Positions 53,473-62,883 are shown, numbered from the stretch's first letter. The stretch is 64,000 bases of DNA from Actibacterium naphthalenivorans (GCF_014196965.1 NZ_JACIEQ010000004.1:1-64000); one strand, 5' to 3'. Notes: generated by a model not told the origin, from the letters alone. Made by a program: numbers and translations.

Positions 53473-53485
53473 CGCGCGGCCCCCT

Positions 53486-54625
53486 TCATTGTGTCAGCAC
53501 GATGCCGGCTGTGTCGGTCCAGGACAGCCAGACCGTATCTTCCCAGGTGAAATCACGCCGTTCGATCCGGCGGCTGTTGGTCATCTGGGCCGAGATCATG
53601 TGGCCGGACGGCAGCTGGACATGATAGGTCGAGATATTGCCCAGATAGGCGATGTCGATGATCTTGCCCTGCACCACATTGGCCCTGTCGTCGGGGCGTT
53701 CGGCGGAAACGGCGATCTTTTCGGGGCGCACCGCATAGGAGACGCGGGTGCCTTCGGTCAGGCCGCCGTTCGCCTCGGCCCGGATCGGCGCCTCGCCCTC
53801 GGTCCAGTCGATCAGCACCTTGCCCGGCTCCTGCGGCCGAAGGTTGCCTTCGATGATGTTCACGTCACCGATGAAGTCTGCCACGTAAACCGAGTTGGGG
53901 GCTTCATAAATCCGGTCGGGCGTGGCTACCTGCATCAGCTTGCCATTGTCCATCACCGCCACGCGGCTGGCGACGGTCATCGCCTCTTCCTGATCGTGGG
54001 TCACGATCACGAAGGTGGTGCCGGTCTTTTCCTGAATGTCCATCAGCTCGAACTGGGTATCGTTGCGCAGCTTCTTGTCGAGCGCGCCCAGCGGCTCGTC
54101 GAGCAGCAGCAGTTTGGGCGCCTTGGCCAGAGACCGGGCCAGCGCCACGCGCTGACGCTGACCGCCGGAAATCTGATGCGGCTTGCGGCGGGCGAATTTC
54201 TCCAGCCGGGTCAGGCGCAGCATTTCCTGCACGCGGCCGTCGATCTCGGACTTGGGCATCGGCGAACGCTTCAGCCCGAAGGCGATATTGTCATAGACCG
54301 ACAGATGCGGGAACAGCGCATAGCTCTGGAACATCATGTTCACCGGGCGCTTGTTCGGCGGCACCGGGGCGATGTTCACGTCATCCAGCCAGACGGTGCC
54401 TTCGGAGGGCGGATCGAACCCGGCGAGGATCCGCATGATCGTGGTCTTGCCGCAGCCCGACGGGCCCAGAAGGGCGAAGAACTCACGCTCGTAGATATGC
54501 AGATCGAGATTGTCGACAGCGGTGAAATCGCCGAACCTTTTGGTCACGCCCTCGAACCGGATCAGCGGTTTCTTGGTCGGGTCGTCCCAGGGAGCGAAGA
54601 CGGAACTGCTCGGGGATTGCGCCAT
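53486..54625 (-). CDS. polyamine ABC transporter ATP-binding protein (PotG/PotA-like)
   Basis: The 379-residue ATPase starts at ATG 54625. It has Walker A GPSGCGKT (54-61), the signature ISGGQRQRVALARSL, Walker B LLLLDEPLGALD and a C-terminal TOBE regulatory region (VSYAVRPEKIAVSAE). It powers the importer with the two permeases. A longer frame from 54676 is less likely, since it adds 17 Pro/Gly-rich residues. Confidence 0.93.
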   Translation of the reverse strand: MAQSPSSSVFAPWDDPTKKPLIRFEGVTKRFGDFTAVDNLDLHIYEREFFALLGPSGCGKTTIMRILAGFDPPSEGTVWLDDVNIAPVPPNKRPVNMMFQSYALFPHLSVYDNIAFGLKRSPMPKSEIDGRVQEMLRLTRLEKFARRKPHQISGGQRQRVALARSLAKAPKLLLLDEPLGALDKKLRNDTQFELMDIQEKTGTTFVIVTHDQEEAMTVASRVAVMDNGKLMQVATPDRIYEAPNSVYVADFIGDVNIIEGNLRPQEPGKVLIDWTEGEAPIRAEANGGLTEGTRVSYAVRPEKIAVSAERPDDRANVVQGKIIDIAYLGNISTYHVQLPSGHMISAQMTNSRRIERRDFTWEDTVWLSWTDTAGIVLTQ

Positions 54626-54686
54626 AGGCCATCCTTGAAAGAGGGGAAGGCCCGCACCGGCCGGCGGTGCGGGCAAGGGGATCAGA

Positions 54687-55772
54687 TCAGGTGCCGGATT
54701 TGATCTTGGTCCAGAGCCGGGTAACGACCCGCTGCACCTTCGGATCGTAAGGTGTTGTGATGTAGAGGTTTTTCAGCGTTTCCGCGTCAGGGTAGATCGC
54801 CGGGTCGCCGATCACGTCCTCTTCGAGGAATTCCTGCGAGGCGACGTTGCCGTTGGCATAATAAACATAGTTCGACGCCGCGGCCATGTTATGGGCGTCC
54901 AGGATGAAGTTCAGGAACGTGTGGGCCGCGTCGGGGTTCGGCGCGTCGACGGGAATGGCCATCTGGTCGAACCACATCAGCGCGCCCTCGGACGGGGCGT
55001 TATAGGCGATCTCGACGCCGTTGTCGGCCTCGTCGGCCCGGTCGCGCGCCTGAAGGATGTCACCCGACCAGCCCACGGCCACGCAGATGTCGCCATTGGC
55101 CAGCGCGTTGATGTATTCGGAGTTGTGAAACTTTTGCACATAGGGGCGCACGGCGCCCAGCACGGCCTCGGTCCGGGCGATGACCTCGGGGTCGTGGCTG
55201 TCGGGATTTTCGCCCAGATAGGCCAGCGCGGCGGGGATCATCTCTGTCGGGGCATCAAGGAAATGTACGCCGCAGGCGGCCAGCTTTTCCATGTTCGCCG
55301 GGTTGAACACCAGCTCCAGCGATCCGATCGGGGCGTCTTCGCCCAGAATCTCGGCGACCTTGGCGACGTTCACGCCGATGCCGGTGGTGCCCCACATGTA
55401 GTTGATCGAATAGGCGTTGCCGGGGTCATAGGTGGCGGTACGCTCCTGGATCACGTCCCACAGGTTGACGGCGTTCGGCAGTTTGGAAAAATCCAGCGGC
55501 TGAAATGCGCCGGCTGAAATCTGGCGCTGCAGGAACGACCCGGTCGGCACCACGACATCATAGCCCGAGCCGCCGGCCAGCATCTTGGTTTCCAGAACCT
55601 CGTTGGAATCGAACACGTCATAGACCAGCTTGATCCCGGTCTCTTCCTCGAATTTCGTCAGCAGCTCTTCGTCGATATAGTCGGACCAGTTGTAAACGTG
55701 GACCTCTTCCGCGCCGGCGGCCGTGACACAGGCGGCGAGCGCGGCGGCCAGCGGTATCCATGTGGATTTCAT
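54687..55772 (-). CDS. periplasmic polyamine-binding protein (PotF/SpuD-like)
   Basis: The 361-residue protein has a signal peptide (residues 1-21) and the PotF/PotD mark VHVYNWSDYIDEELLTKFEEETGI. Later ligand-side elements include MWGTTGIGVNVAKV, VAVGWSGDILQA and the Trp/Asp-rich IAYNAPSEGALMWFDQMAIP. It captures putrescine- or spermidine-type ligands. It is the first gene of the five-gene minus-strand operon and diverges from the GntR regulator, with operators between them. Confidence 0.93.
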   Translation of the reverse strand: MKSTWIPLAAALAACVTAAGAEEVHVYNWSDYIDEELLTKFEEETGIKLVYDVFDSNEVLETKMLAGGSGYDVVVPTGSFLQRQISAGAFQPLDFSKLPNAVNLWDVIQERTATYDPGNAYSINYMWGTTGIGVNVAKVAEILGEDAPIGSLELVFNPANMEKLAACGVHFLDAPTEMIPAALAYLGENPDSHDPEVIARTEAVLGAVRPYVQKFHNSEYINALANGDICVAVGWSGDILQARDRADEADNGVEIAYNAPSEGALMWFDQMAIPVDAPNPDAAHTFLNFILDAHNMAAASNYVYYANGNVASQEFLEEDVIGDPAIYPDAETLKNLYITTPYDPKVQRVVTRLWTKIKSGT

Positions 55773-55825
55773 ATTTTAGGTGCTCCCGTTGGTTTGCAGA
55801 GAGTCGCGTGCCCTCACATTGATAA

Positions 55826-55869
55826 TTTGATCAAACGCCGCCGCTATTGCAATATGGTATTTGATCGGA
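55826..55869. promoter_or_regulatory. GntR-type operators in the pot operon / regulator intergenic region
   Basis: A perfect palindrome TTTGATCAAA (55826-55835) and a half-conserved TTTGATCGGA (55860-55869) lie 34 bases apart, in phase on the helix, between the divergent genes. The same motif recurs before the aminotransferase gene, so the local GntR protein is the likely binder. Confidence 0.65.
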
Positions 55870-55910
55870 CTCCGGGCAGACAACTCGGCTGCGCCGGGCG
55901 ATGCGGCGGG

Positions 55911-56588
55911 GTGAAAGGCATTAAAGACTTGGATCAGGCATTTGAAAAGCTTCCGGCCCATGAATTGGTCTATCGCAGCATCCGCGAGATGATTCTGTTC
56001 GGAGAGCTGGCACCGGGCCAGTCGGTGACGATTCAGGGGCTGGTCTCGGTTCTGGGGGCGGGGATGACCCCGGTGCGCGAGGCGATCAGGCGGCTGACCG
56101 CCGAAGGCGCGCTGGAGCTTTTCGGCAACCGCCGCGTGCATGTGCCGACCCTGACATTGCCACAGATCGACGAGCTGTATTTCGCGCGGCAGGCGCTTGA
56201 GCCGCGGCTGGCCTGTCTGGCCGCCGAAAGGATTACACCGTCGGACATCATGCAGCTGGATCTGATCGACCAGTCGCTGAACGCGGCGATCGAACGGGGC
56301 GATGTCCGGGCCTATCTGGAGCAGAACCACCGGTTTCACTTCACACTTTATCAGCGGTCGGAGGCGAAGATCCTGCTGTCGATCTGCAATGCGCTGTGGC
56401 TGCGGGCGGGGCCTTCGCTGCGCGTCGTCTGCGGCAAGTTCGGCACCTACAACCTGCCCGACATGCATGAAGAGGCGCTCGCCGCGCTGCGCGCGGGTGA
56501 TCCCGAGGCGGTGGCCCGCGCGATCGAGGGCGATCTGCTTCAGGGCGGAGAGCAGATCCGGCTTTCGCTGGGGCAGGGGGCGGTTTGA
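55911..56588 (+). CDS. GntR-family (FCD domain) transcriptional regulator
   Basis: The 225-residue protein (GTG start) has the GntR winged helix (ELVYRSIREMILFGELAPGQ, then GMTPVREAIRRLTAEGALEL) and an FCD ligand domain (IDELYFARQALEPRLACLAAE, then HRFHFTLYQRSE with metal-binding His residues). An upstream ATG at 55854 would place one operator inside the gene and has no ribosome site. The flanking uptake and breakdown genes suggest it senses a polyamine or a product, and it probably also represses itself. Confidence 0.87.
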   Translation: MKGIKDLDQAFEKLPAHELVYRSIREMILFGELAPGQSVTIQGLVSVLGAGMTPVREAIRRLTAEGALELFGNRRVHVPTLTLPQIDELYFARQALEPRLACLAAERITPSDIMQLDLIDQSLNAAIERGDVRAYLEQNHRFHFTLYQRSEAKILLSICNALWLRAGPSLRVVCGKFGTYNLPDMHEEALAALRAGDPEAVARAIEGDLLQGGEQIRLSLGQGAV

Positions 56589-56626
56589 TCAAATTCTGTT
56601 GACGCGGAAATATTTGATCATATTCT
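56584..56626 (+). promoter_or_regulatory. operator-covered promoter of the aminotransferase-dehydrogenase unit
   Basis: TTTGATCAAA (56584-56593, overlapping the regulator stop codon) is followed by TTGACG (56599-56604) and TATTCT (56621-56626) with a 16-base spacer. A second operator copy TTTGATCATA (56613-56622) sits between and over the promoter elements, where binding would block RNA polymerase. Confidence 0.7.
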
Positions 56627-56702
56627 CGCGGCGGAATGGCCGGCTGGCCTTCTGTCGGCGTTCCGACACGCCCGAGGCCGGGAAAATTCAGGGAGTCACC
56701 GG

Positions 56703-58097
56703 ATGAAACCGATCAGCAATCACATGCCCACCGCAGAGCTTCAGGCGCTGGATGCGGCGCATCACATGCACCCGTTCACGGCGGGCGCCGAACTTGGCGC
56801 AAAGGGCGCGCGGGTCATCACCCAGGCCAGCGGCGTGACGCTGACGGATTCCGAAGGCAACCGGATTCTCGATGCCATGGCCGGCCTGTGGTGCGTCAAT
56901 ATCGGCTATGGCCGCGAGGAACTGGCCGAGGCCGCATCGCGCCAGATGAAACAGCTTCCCTATTACAACACCTTCTTCCAGACGACCCATGTGCCGGCCA
57001 TCGCGCTGGCGGCGCGGCTGGCCGAACTGGCGCCGGGCGATCTGAACCATGTGTTCTTCGCCGGCTCGGGCTCCGAGGCGAACGACACCAACATCCGCCT
57101 TGTGCGCCACTACTGGGCGGCCAAGGGCAAGCCGGAGAAAAAGGTGATCATAAGCCGCTGGAACGCCTATCACGGCTCGACCATGGGCGGCGCCAGCCTG
57201 GGCGGCATGAAGGGGATGCACGCGCAGGGCGGGCTGCCGATTCCCGATATCGCCTATATCGACCAGCCGCACTGGTATGCCGAGGGCGGCGACATGTCGC
57301 CCGAGGAGTTCGGGCTGGAACGCGCCCGCCAGCTCGAGGCCAAGATCGCCGAGCTGGGCGAAGACAAGGTCGCGGCCTTCATCGCCGAGCCGGTGCAGGG
57401 CGCGGGCGGCGTGATCATTCCGCCGGAAACCTACTGGCCCGAGATTCAGCGGATCTGCGACGCGCATGACATCCTGCTGATCGCGGATGAGGTGATCTGC
57501 GGTTTCGGGCGCACCGGCAACTGGTTCGGCAGCCAGACGATGAACATCCGGCCGCATATCATGACCATCGCCAAGGGCCTGTCTTCGGGCTATGCGCCGA
57601 TCGGCGGGTCGCTGGTCTGCGACGAGGTGGCCGAGGTGATCGCCGCCGGAGAGTTCGCGCATGGCTATACCTATTCGGGCCATCCGGTCTGTGCCGCCGT
57701 GGCGCTGGAAAACCTGCGCATCATCGAGGAAGAGAAGATCATCGAGCATGTGCGCGAAGTGGCTGCCCCCTACATGGCCGAGAAATGGGCCGCGCTGGCG
57801 GATCATCCGCTGGTGGGCGAGGCGCGGATCGTGGGCCTGATGGGCTCGCTCGCGCTGACGCCGGACAAGGGCGCGCGCGCGAAATTCGCCTCCGAGGCCG
57901 GGACGGTGGGGCTGCATTGCCGCGACCGGTGCTTTGCCAACAATCTGATCATGCGCCACGTGGGCGACCGGATGATCATCGCGCCGCCCCTTGTGATTCA
58001 GCCCGCCGATATCGACATCCTGTTCGAACGCGCGGTGAAATCGCTGGACGAGACCTTTGCCAAGATCAAGGCAGAGGGGCTCTACAAGGCCGCATAG
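56703..58097 (+). CDS. class III omega-aminotransferase, putrescine-pyruvate type (SpuC-like)
   Basis: The 464-residue PLP enzyme has the class III pattern: GLWCVNIGYGREEL, FFAGSGSEANDTNIRLVRHYW, LLIADEVICGFGRTG (cofactor Asp) and Lys291 in TIAKGLSSGYAPIGGS. It matches the group that moves the amino group of putrescine or other omega-amines to pyruvate. Beside a polyamine importer and an aldehyde dehydrogenase, putrescine to 4-aminobutanal is the best guess; beta-alanine or taurine are alternatives. Confidence 0.9.
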   Translation: MKPISNHMPTAELQALDAAHHMHPFTAGAELGAKGARVITQASGVTLTDSEGNRILDAMAGLWCVNIGYGREELAEAASRQMKQLPYYNTFFQTTHVPAIALAARLAELAPGDLNHVFFAGSGSEANDTNIRLVRHYWAAKGKPEKKVIISRWNAYHGSTMGGASLGGMKGMHAQGGLPIPDIAYIDQPHWYAEGGDMSPEEFGLERARQLEAKIAELGEDKVAAFIAEPVQGAGGVIIPPETYWPEIQRICDAHDILLIADEVICGFGRTGNWFGSQTMNIRPHIMTIAKGLSSGYAPIGGSLVCDEVAEVIAAGEFAHGYTYSGHPVCAAVALENLRIIEEEKIIEHVREVAAPYMAEKWAALADHPLVGEARIVGLMGSLALTPDKGARAKFASEAGTVGLHCRDRCFANNLIMRHVGDRMIIAPPLVIQPADIDILFERAVKSLDETFAKIKAEGLYKAA

Positions 58098-58141
58098 GCG
58101 CGCAGACCCCGGCCGGGCATGGCCGCAACGGAGGGAAACCG

Positions 58142-59572
58142 ATGAGCGTTCCGGGTAAACGTCAGTTCTTCATAGGTGGCGCGTGGGTGGACCCCGCGCA
58201 GCCGCAGGACCTTTCGGTACTCAATCCGGCGACGGAAGAGCCGATCGCCGTGATCTCGATGGGATCGCCTGCGGATGTGGACAGGGCCGTCGCTGCGGCG
58301 AAGGCGGCTTTTCCCGGCTATGCCCGCACAACGCGGCAAGAGCGGATCGAGCTGCTGGAAAGCATCCGCGCCGTCTATGCCCGGCGGATCGACGAATTCG
58401 CCAGCATAATGACCGAGGAGATGGGCGCGCCGGCCACCCTGTCGCGCAACTCTCAGGCCGCCGTGGGCATCGGCCATCTGGACGGGTTCCTCGAGGCGCT
58501 GAAGCAGATGCCGTTCCGCGAGGTGCTCGACAACGGCGATACGATCCTGCGCGAACCGATCGGGGTGTGCGGGCTGATCACGCCGTGGAACTGGCCGATC
58601 AACCAGATTGTGCTGAAGGTTCTGCCGGCGCTGGCGGCGGGCTGCACGATGGTGCTGAAACCGTCGGAGCTGACGCCGCTGGACGCGATGCTCTATGCCG
58701 AGGTGCTGCACGAGGCGGGCGTGCCCGCGGGCGTGTTCAACCTGGTCAATGGCGAGGGGCCGGTGGTGGGCGCGGCGCTGTCATGCCATCCGGATGTGGC
58801 GATGATGTCTTTCACCGGGTCCACCCGGGGCGGCACGGCCGTGGCCCGCGATGCGGCCGGCACGGTCAAGCGCGTGGCGCTGGAGCTGGGCGGCAAATCC
58901 CCCAACCTGATCTTTGCCGATACCGATGTCGAAGAGGCCGTGGCGCGCGGTGTGCGCCATTGCTTTCAGAACACGGGCCAGTCCTGCAATGCCCCGACGC
59001 GGATGCTGGTGGAGCGCGCGGTCTATGACGCCGCGCTCGAGGTGGCAAAGGCCGCCGGCGCGGCACAGGCGGTGGGCGATCCCGCGCTGCCGGGCGATCA
59101 TATCGGGCCGCTGGTCAGCCAGCTTCAGTTCGACCGCGTGCAGGAATTGATCGCCGCCGGGATCGAAGAGGGCGCGACCCTGCTGGTCGGCGGTCTGGGC
59201 AAGCCCACCGGGTTCAACATCGGCTATTACGCCCGCCCGACGATCTTTGCCGATGTCACAAACGACATGCGCATCGCGCAGGAAGAGGTGTTCGGCCCGG
59301 TGCTGGCGATGATCCCCTTCGAGGATGAGCAGGAGGCGATCCGCATCGCCAATGACACGCCCTACGGCCTTGCCGCCTACATCCAGACAGGCGACGACGC
59401 GCGGGCCGACCGCGTGGCGGCGCAGCTGCGTGCCGGGATGGTGCATGTCAACGCAACCGACATCGGCTGGGGCAGCCCGTTCGGCGGCTACAAGCTGTCC
59501 GGAAACGGCCGCGAGGGCGGACGTTTCGGCATCGAGGATTTTCTGGAAATCAAGGCAATTTCAAAGCCTTGA
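58142..59572 (+). CDS. NAD(P)-dependent aldehyde dehydrogenase (aminobutyraldehyde type)
   Basis: The 476-residue enzyme has the dehydrogenase core: ITPWNWPINQIVLKVLPALA (cofactor strand), VALELGGKSPNLIF with Glu248 and FQNTGQSCNAPTRM with the catalytic Cys282. EEVFGPVLAMIPF lies near the end. It starts 44 bases after the aminotransferase stop, with a GGAGG site, and would oxidise the aminoaldehyde that enzyme makes, giving 4-aminobutyrate. Exact substrate is inferred. Confidence 0.92.
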   Translation: MSVPGKRQFFIGGAWVDPAQPQDLSVLNPATEEPIAVISMGSPADVDRAVAAAKAAFPGYARTTRQERIELLESIRAVYARRIDEFASIMTEEMGAPATLSRNSQAAVGIGHLDGFLEALKQMPFREVLDNGDTILREPIGVCGLITPWNWPINQIVLKVLPALAAGCTMVLKPSELTPLDAMLYAEVLHEAGVPAGVFNLVNGEGPVVGAALSCHPDVAMMSFTGSTRGGTAVARDAAGTVKRVALELGGKSPNLIFADTDVEEAVARGVRHCFQNTGQSCNAPTRMLVERAVYDAALEVAKAAGAAQAVGDPALPGDHIGPLVSQLQFDRVQELIAAGIEEGATLLVGGLGKPTGFNIGYYARPTIFADVTNDMRIAQEEVFGPVLAMIPFEDEQEAIRIANDTPYGLAAYIQTGDDARADRVAAQLRAGMVHVNATDIGWGSPFGGYKLSGNGREGGRFGIEDFLEIKAISKP

Positions 59573-59605
59573 TTTCCGTTTTTAATGTGATGGAATAGGC
59601 GCTTT

Positions 59606-60868
59606 CTACAGCGCGCGCCAGCCGATATCGCGGCGGTAAAACCCGCCGGGCCAGTCGATCCGCTCCACCATCGCATAGGCCCGATCCCGCGCTTCCCGCA
59701 GCGTGGCGCCCCGCGCGGTGACGTTCAGCACCCGGCCGCCATTGGCGGTGATCTTGCCGTCCACCTCTTTGGTGCCGGCGTGGAACACCATGCTCATGCT
59801 GTTTTCCGGCACGTCCCCCAGCCCGCCGATGACCGATCCCTTTTCATAGCTGCCGGGATAGCCCTTTGCCGCCATCACCACCGTGATCGCGTGATCATCG
59901 GCCCAGTTCACCTGTGCGCTGTCCAGCCGCCCCTCGGCGCAGGCCAGCAGCAGGTCCAGCACCTGCGCGCCCAGCCGCATCATCAGAACCTGACATTCCG
60001 GGTCGCCGAAGCGCACGTTGTATTCCACCAGCCGGGGCTGGCCGTCCTTGATCATGAACCCGGCATAGAGAACGCCCTTGTAGGGGGTGCCGCGCCGGGC
60101 CATTTCGGCCACAGTGGGGCGGATGATCTCGGCCATCGCCTTTTCGGCGATCGCGTCGGTCAGCACCGGGGCGGGAGAATAGGCCCCCATGCCGCCGGTG
60201 TTGGGGCCGGTGTCACCTTCGCCGACCCGCTTGTGATCCTGCGCGGTGCCGACGGGCAGCACATTCTCGCCGTCGCACAGCACGAAGAACGAGGCCTCTT
60301 CGCCCTCCATGAATTCCTCGATCACCACCTCGGCGCCCGCCGCGCCGAATTCGCCGCCGAACATGTCGTCGATGGCGGCCAGCGCCGTGGTCTCGTCCAT
60401 CGCCACGATCACGCCCTTGCCGGCGGCCAGCCCGTCGGCCTTGACGACGATGGGCGCGCCCCGCGCCCGGATATACTCCTTCGCCGGGCCGGCTTCGGTG
60501 AACCTGGCCCAGGCGGCGGTGGGGGCGCCGCAGGCATCGCAGACTTCCTTGGTAAAGCTTTTCGATGCTTCCAGCGCCGCCGCCGCCTGTGACGGCCCGA
60601 AACACGGAATGCCCGCCGCCTCCAGCCGGTCCGCCACACCGGCGGCCAGCGGCGCCTCGGGCCCGATCACGACAAAGCTGATGGCGTTTTCCTCGGCGAA
60701 GGTCGCCACCGCGCCGCCATCCTCGATGTTGAGCGCGGCGCATTCGGCCATCTGCGCGATGCCCGCGTTGCCCGGCGCCACGATCAAACGGTCGCATTTC
60801 GGATTCTGCTGGATCGCCCATGCCAGCGCATGTTCGCGCCCGCCACCACCCAGAATGAGGATATTCAT
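59606..60868 (-). CDS. purD: phosphoribosylamine-glycine ligase
   Basis: The 420-residue protein starts at ATG 60868 with MNILILGGGGREHALAWAI. It has the ATP-grasp core (VVKADGLAAGKGVIVAMD, EEFMEGEEASFFVLCDG) and the PurD signature RFGDPECQVLMMRL. It makes glycinamide ribonucleotide in purine synthesis. It is convergent with the dehydrogenase gene and divergent from xseA. Confidence 0.97.
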   Translation of the reverse strand: MNILILGGGGREHALAWAIQQNPKCDRLIVAPGNAGIAQMAECAALNIEDGGAVATFAEENAISFVVIGPEAPLAAGVADRLEAAGIPCFGPSQAAAALEASKSFTKEVCDACGAPTAAWARFTEAGPAKEYIRARGAPIVVKADGLAAGKGVIVAMDETTALAAIDDMFGGEFGAAGAEVVIEEFMEGEEASFFVLCDGENVLPVGTAQDHKRVGEGDTGPNTGGMGAYSPAPVLTDAIAEKAMAEIIRPTVAEMARRGTPYKGVLYAGFMIKDGQPRLVEYNVRFGDPECQVLMMRLGAQVLDLLLACAEGRLDSAQVNWADDHAITVVMAAKGYPGSYEKGSVIGGLGDVPENSMSMVFHAGTKEVDGKITANGGRVLNVTARGATLREARDRAYAMVERIDWPGGFYRRDIGWRAL

Positions 60869-60939
60869 CTGCCGCCCCCGCTTGGCCTTCGTTCCGGCGC
60901 GTTCTAAGCTGCACCAAAGCCCAAGACAAGCGAGTGCCC

Positions 60940-62421
60940 ATGTCTGATCTGATCGACGATCCCGCGCCCGGTATGAACGCACCGGAATTCACCGTCACCG
61001 AACTGTCGGGCGCGGTGAAACGGGTGATCGAGGGCGAATTCGCCCATGTCCGCGTGCGCGGAGAGATCGGGCGCGTGTCGCGCCCCCGGTCGGGCCATAT
61101 CTATCTGGATCTCAAGGATGACCGCGCGGTGATCTCCGGCGTGATCTGGAAAGGCGTCGCCGCCCGCCTGGCCACCCAGCCCGAAGAGGGGCTCGAGGTG
61201 GTGGCCACCGGCCGCCTGACCACCTTCCCCGGCCAGTCCAAATATCAGATCGTGATCGAGGATATCGCGCCGGCGGGCATGGGCGCGCTGATGGCGATGC
61301 AGGAAAAGCGCAAGAAGGCGCTGGAGGCCGAGGGGCTGTTCGCGCCGGGCCGAAAAAAGCCGCTGCCCTACCTGCCCGAGGTGATCGGCGTCGTCACCTC
61401 ACCCTCGGGTGCGGTGATCCGCGATATCCTGCACCGGCTGCGCGACCGTTTCCCGCGCAAGGTGCTGATCTGGCCGGTGGCCGTGCAGGGCCAGAGCTGC
61501 GCGGCAGAGGTCGCGCGGGCCATCGAAGGGTTCAACCGCCTCACCCCCGGCGGGGCGCTGCCCCGGCCCGATCTGCTGATCGTGGCGCGCGGCGGCGGTT
61601 CGGTCGAGGATCTGTGGGGGTTCAACGAGGAAATCGTGGTGCGCGCGGCGGCGGCCTCCGACATTCCGCTGATCTCCGCGGTCGGACACGAAACCGACAC
61701 CACGCTGATCGACTATGCCTCCGACCGCCGCGCACCCACGCCGACCGCGGCCGCCGAACTGGCGGTGCCGGTGCGGATGGAACTGCTGGCCTGGCTCGAC
61801 GGGCAATCGGCCCGCCTGACCCGCGGCGTCACCCAGGGCGTCGGGCTGCGCGGCCAGCGCCTGCGCGATCTTGCCCGCGCCCTGCCCAAACCGGCCCAGC
61901 TGGTCGAGGCCGCGCGCCAGAGGCTCGACTATGCCGGCGACAGGCTCGGCCCCTCGCTGCGGGCCGCCGCCCAGAAAAAGCGTGTGCACCTGTCAGAGGT
62001 CAGCGGCAGCCTGCGCCCCGCCACCCTGCGCCGCCTGACCGCAGAGGCCGACCGGCGCCTGCAAGACCGCGCCGCCCGGCTGACGCCCACGCTCCTGACC
62101 CGCGACATCGACCGCAAGAAAGGCGATCTGGCAAAACTCACCGGCCGTTTCGCCCGCGCCGCCGATGCCCGGATCACCGGCTGGCGCACCCGGCTGGACG
62201 CGCTGGAACGGCTGCGGCTGGGTCTGGGCTACGAGGAAACGCTGAAACGCGGCTATGCGGTGGTCCGCTCGGGTGACAAGGTGATCACCACCCGCGCCGA
62301 GGCGGAAACCGCCACCGCGCTCGAAATCCAGTTTCAGGACGGCCGCTTCGCGCTGGGCGGCGCCCGCGCCAAGCCGGCCCGCAAAAAGCCCGCCCCGCCC
62401 GAACAGGGCTCGTTGCTCTAA
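60940..62421 (+). CDS. xseA: exodeoxyribonuclease VII large subunit
   Basis: The 493-residue protein has an N-terminal OB fold (FAHVRVRGEIGRVSRPRSGH, then GVIWKGVAARL), the catalytic domain (EVIGVVTSPSGAVIRDILHRL, ARGGGSVEDLWGFNEE, SAVGHETDTTLIDYASD) and a long coiled-coil region. XseA with XseB degrades single-stranded DNA. GTG 60934 is an alternative start. The 32-base repeat follows its stop directly. Confidence 0.96.
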   Translation: MSDLIDDPAPGMNAPEFTVTELSGAVKRVIEGEFAHVRVRGEIGRVSRPRSGHIYLDLKDDRAVISGVIWKGVAARLATQPEEGLEVVATGRLTTFPGQSKYQIVIEDIAPAGMGALMAMQEKRKKALEAEGLFAPGRKKPLPYLPEVIGVVTSPSGAVIRDILHRLRDRFPRKVLIWPVAVQGQSCAAEVARAIEGFNRLTPGGALPRPDLLIVARGGGSVEDLWGFNEEIVVRAAAASDIPLISAVGHETDTTLIDYASDRRAPTPTAAAELAVPVRMELLAWLDGQSARLTRGVTQGVGLRGQRLRDLARALPKPAQLVEAARQRLDYAGDRLGPSLRAAAQKKRVHLSEVSGSLRPATLRRLTAEADRRLQDRAARLTPTLLTRDIDRKKGDLAKLTGRFARAADARITGWRTRLDALERLRLGLGYEETLKRGYAVVRSGDKVITTRAEAETATALEIQFQDGRFALGGARAKPARKKPAPPEQGSLL

Positions 62422-62425
62422 CCCT

Positions 62426-62457
62426 TCATCTTTCTGAAAATATCCCCGCCGGAGGCA
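62426..62457 (+). repeat. 32-base 3'-flank repeat, copy 3 (after xseA)
   Basis: The same element as at 23561 and 23624, with the three-base core TGA, starts four bases after the xseA stop and runs in the gene's direction. Confidence 0.85.
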
Positions 62458-62484
62458 AGAAAATCCGGGCGCGCCGCCCGGTCG

Positions 62485-62883
62485 TCAGACGCCGACCTCC
62501 GGTCCGGGGCACAGCAGCGGCTCGGGGCTTTGCTCGACCTCGACAAGCTGGGTCGCCTCGGGGTCGTTCTCGAACCGCGCGGTCAGCCCGCCGGGGCCGT
62601 CGAAGAAGCTCCAGCATTGCGGTGTATCGGGCCGCGCCTCATAGACAAAACAGATCTGCCCTCCGGCCTCGTACCATTCGCCGTGCTGGCAGTCGCCGTC
62701 CAGAAAGGTCCAGATTACCCGGCGACCGGGCAGATATTGCTCGGCCCCGTAGGCGATGCCCGCCTTGCCGAAAAACAGGGTCTTGCCCATGGCATAGCGC
62801 TCGAACGCCTCGGCGCTCATGGGCGGATCGGCCAGGGCGGGGGCGGCGGCAAGCAGGGCGGCAAGCAAAAGGGTGCGGCGCAT
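62485..62883 (-). CDS. small secreted protein of unknown function
   Basis: The 132-residue protein starts at ATG 62883 with a signal peptide (MRRTLLLAALLAAAPALA). The mature part has four Cys residues (GDCQHGEWYEAGGQICFVYE, TPQCWSF, LLCPG) that could form two disulfides in the periplasm, and the pattern AFERYAMGKTLFFGKAGIAYG. It is the type conserved across roseobacters without a named role. A longer frame from 62949 lacks an export signal and is less likely. Confidence 0.7.
   Translation of the reverse strand: MRRTLLLAALLAAAPALADPPMSAEAFERYAMGKTLFFGKAGIAYGAEQYLPGRRVIWTFLDGDCQHGEWYEAGGQICFVYEARPDTPQCWSFFDGPGGLTARFENDPEATQLVEVEQSPEPLLCPGPEVGV

Noticed and set aside
55819-55835. Possible FNR/FnrL box (TTGAT...ATCAA) before the GntR gene
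   Set aside because: The arms are six bases apart, while FNR sites need four. The shorter palindrome TTTGATCAAA recurs at the aminotransferase promoter and explains the sequence better.
55854-55910. Upstream ATG (55854) as start of the GntR regulator
   Set aside because: It has no ribosome site, the extra 19 residues do not look like the family, and it would put an operator copy inside the coding region.
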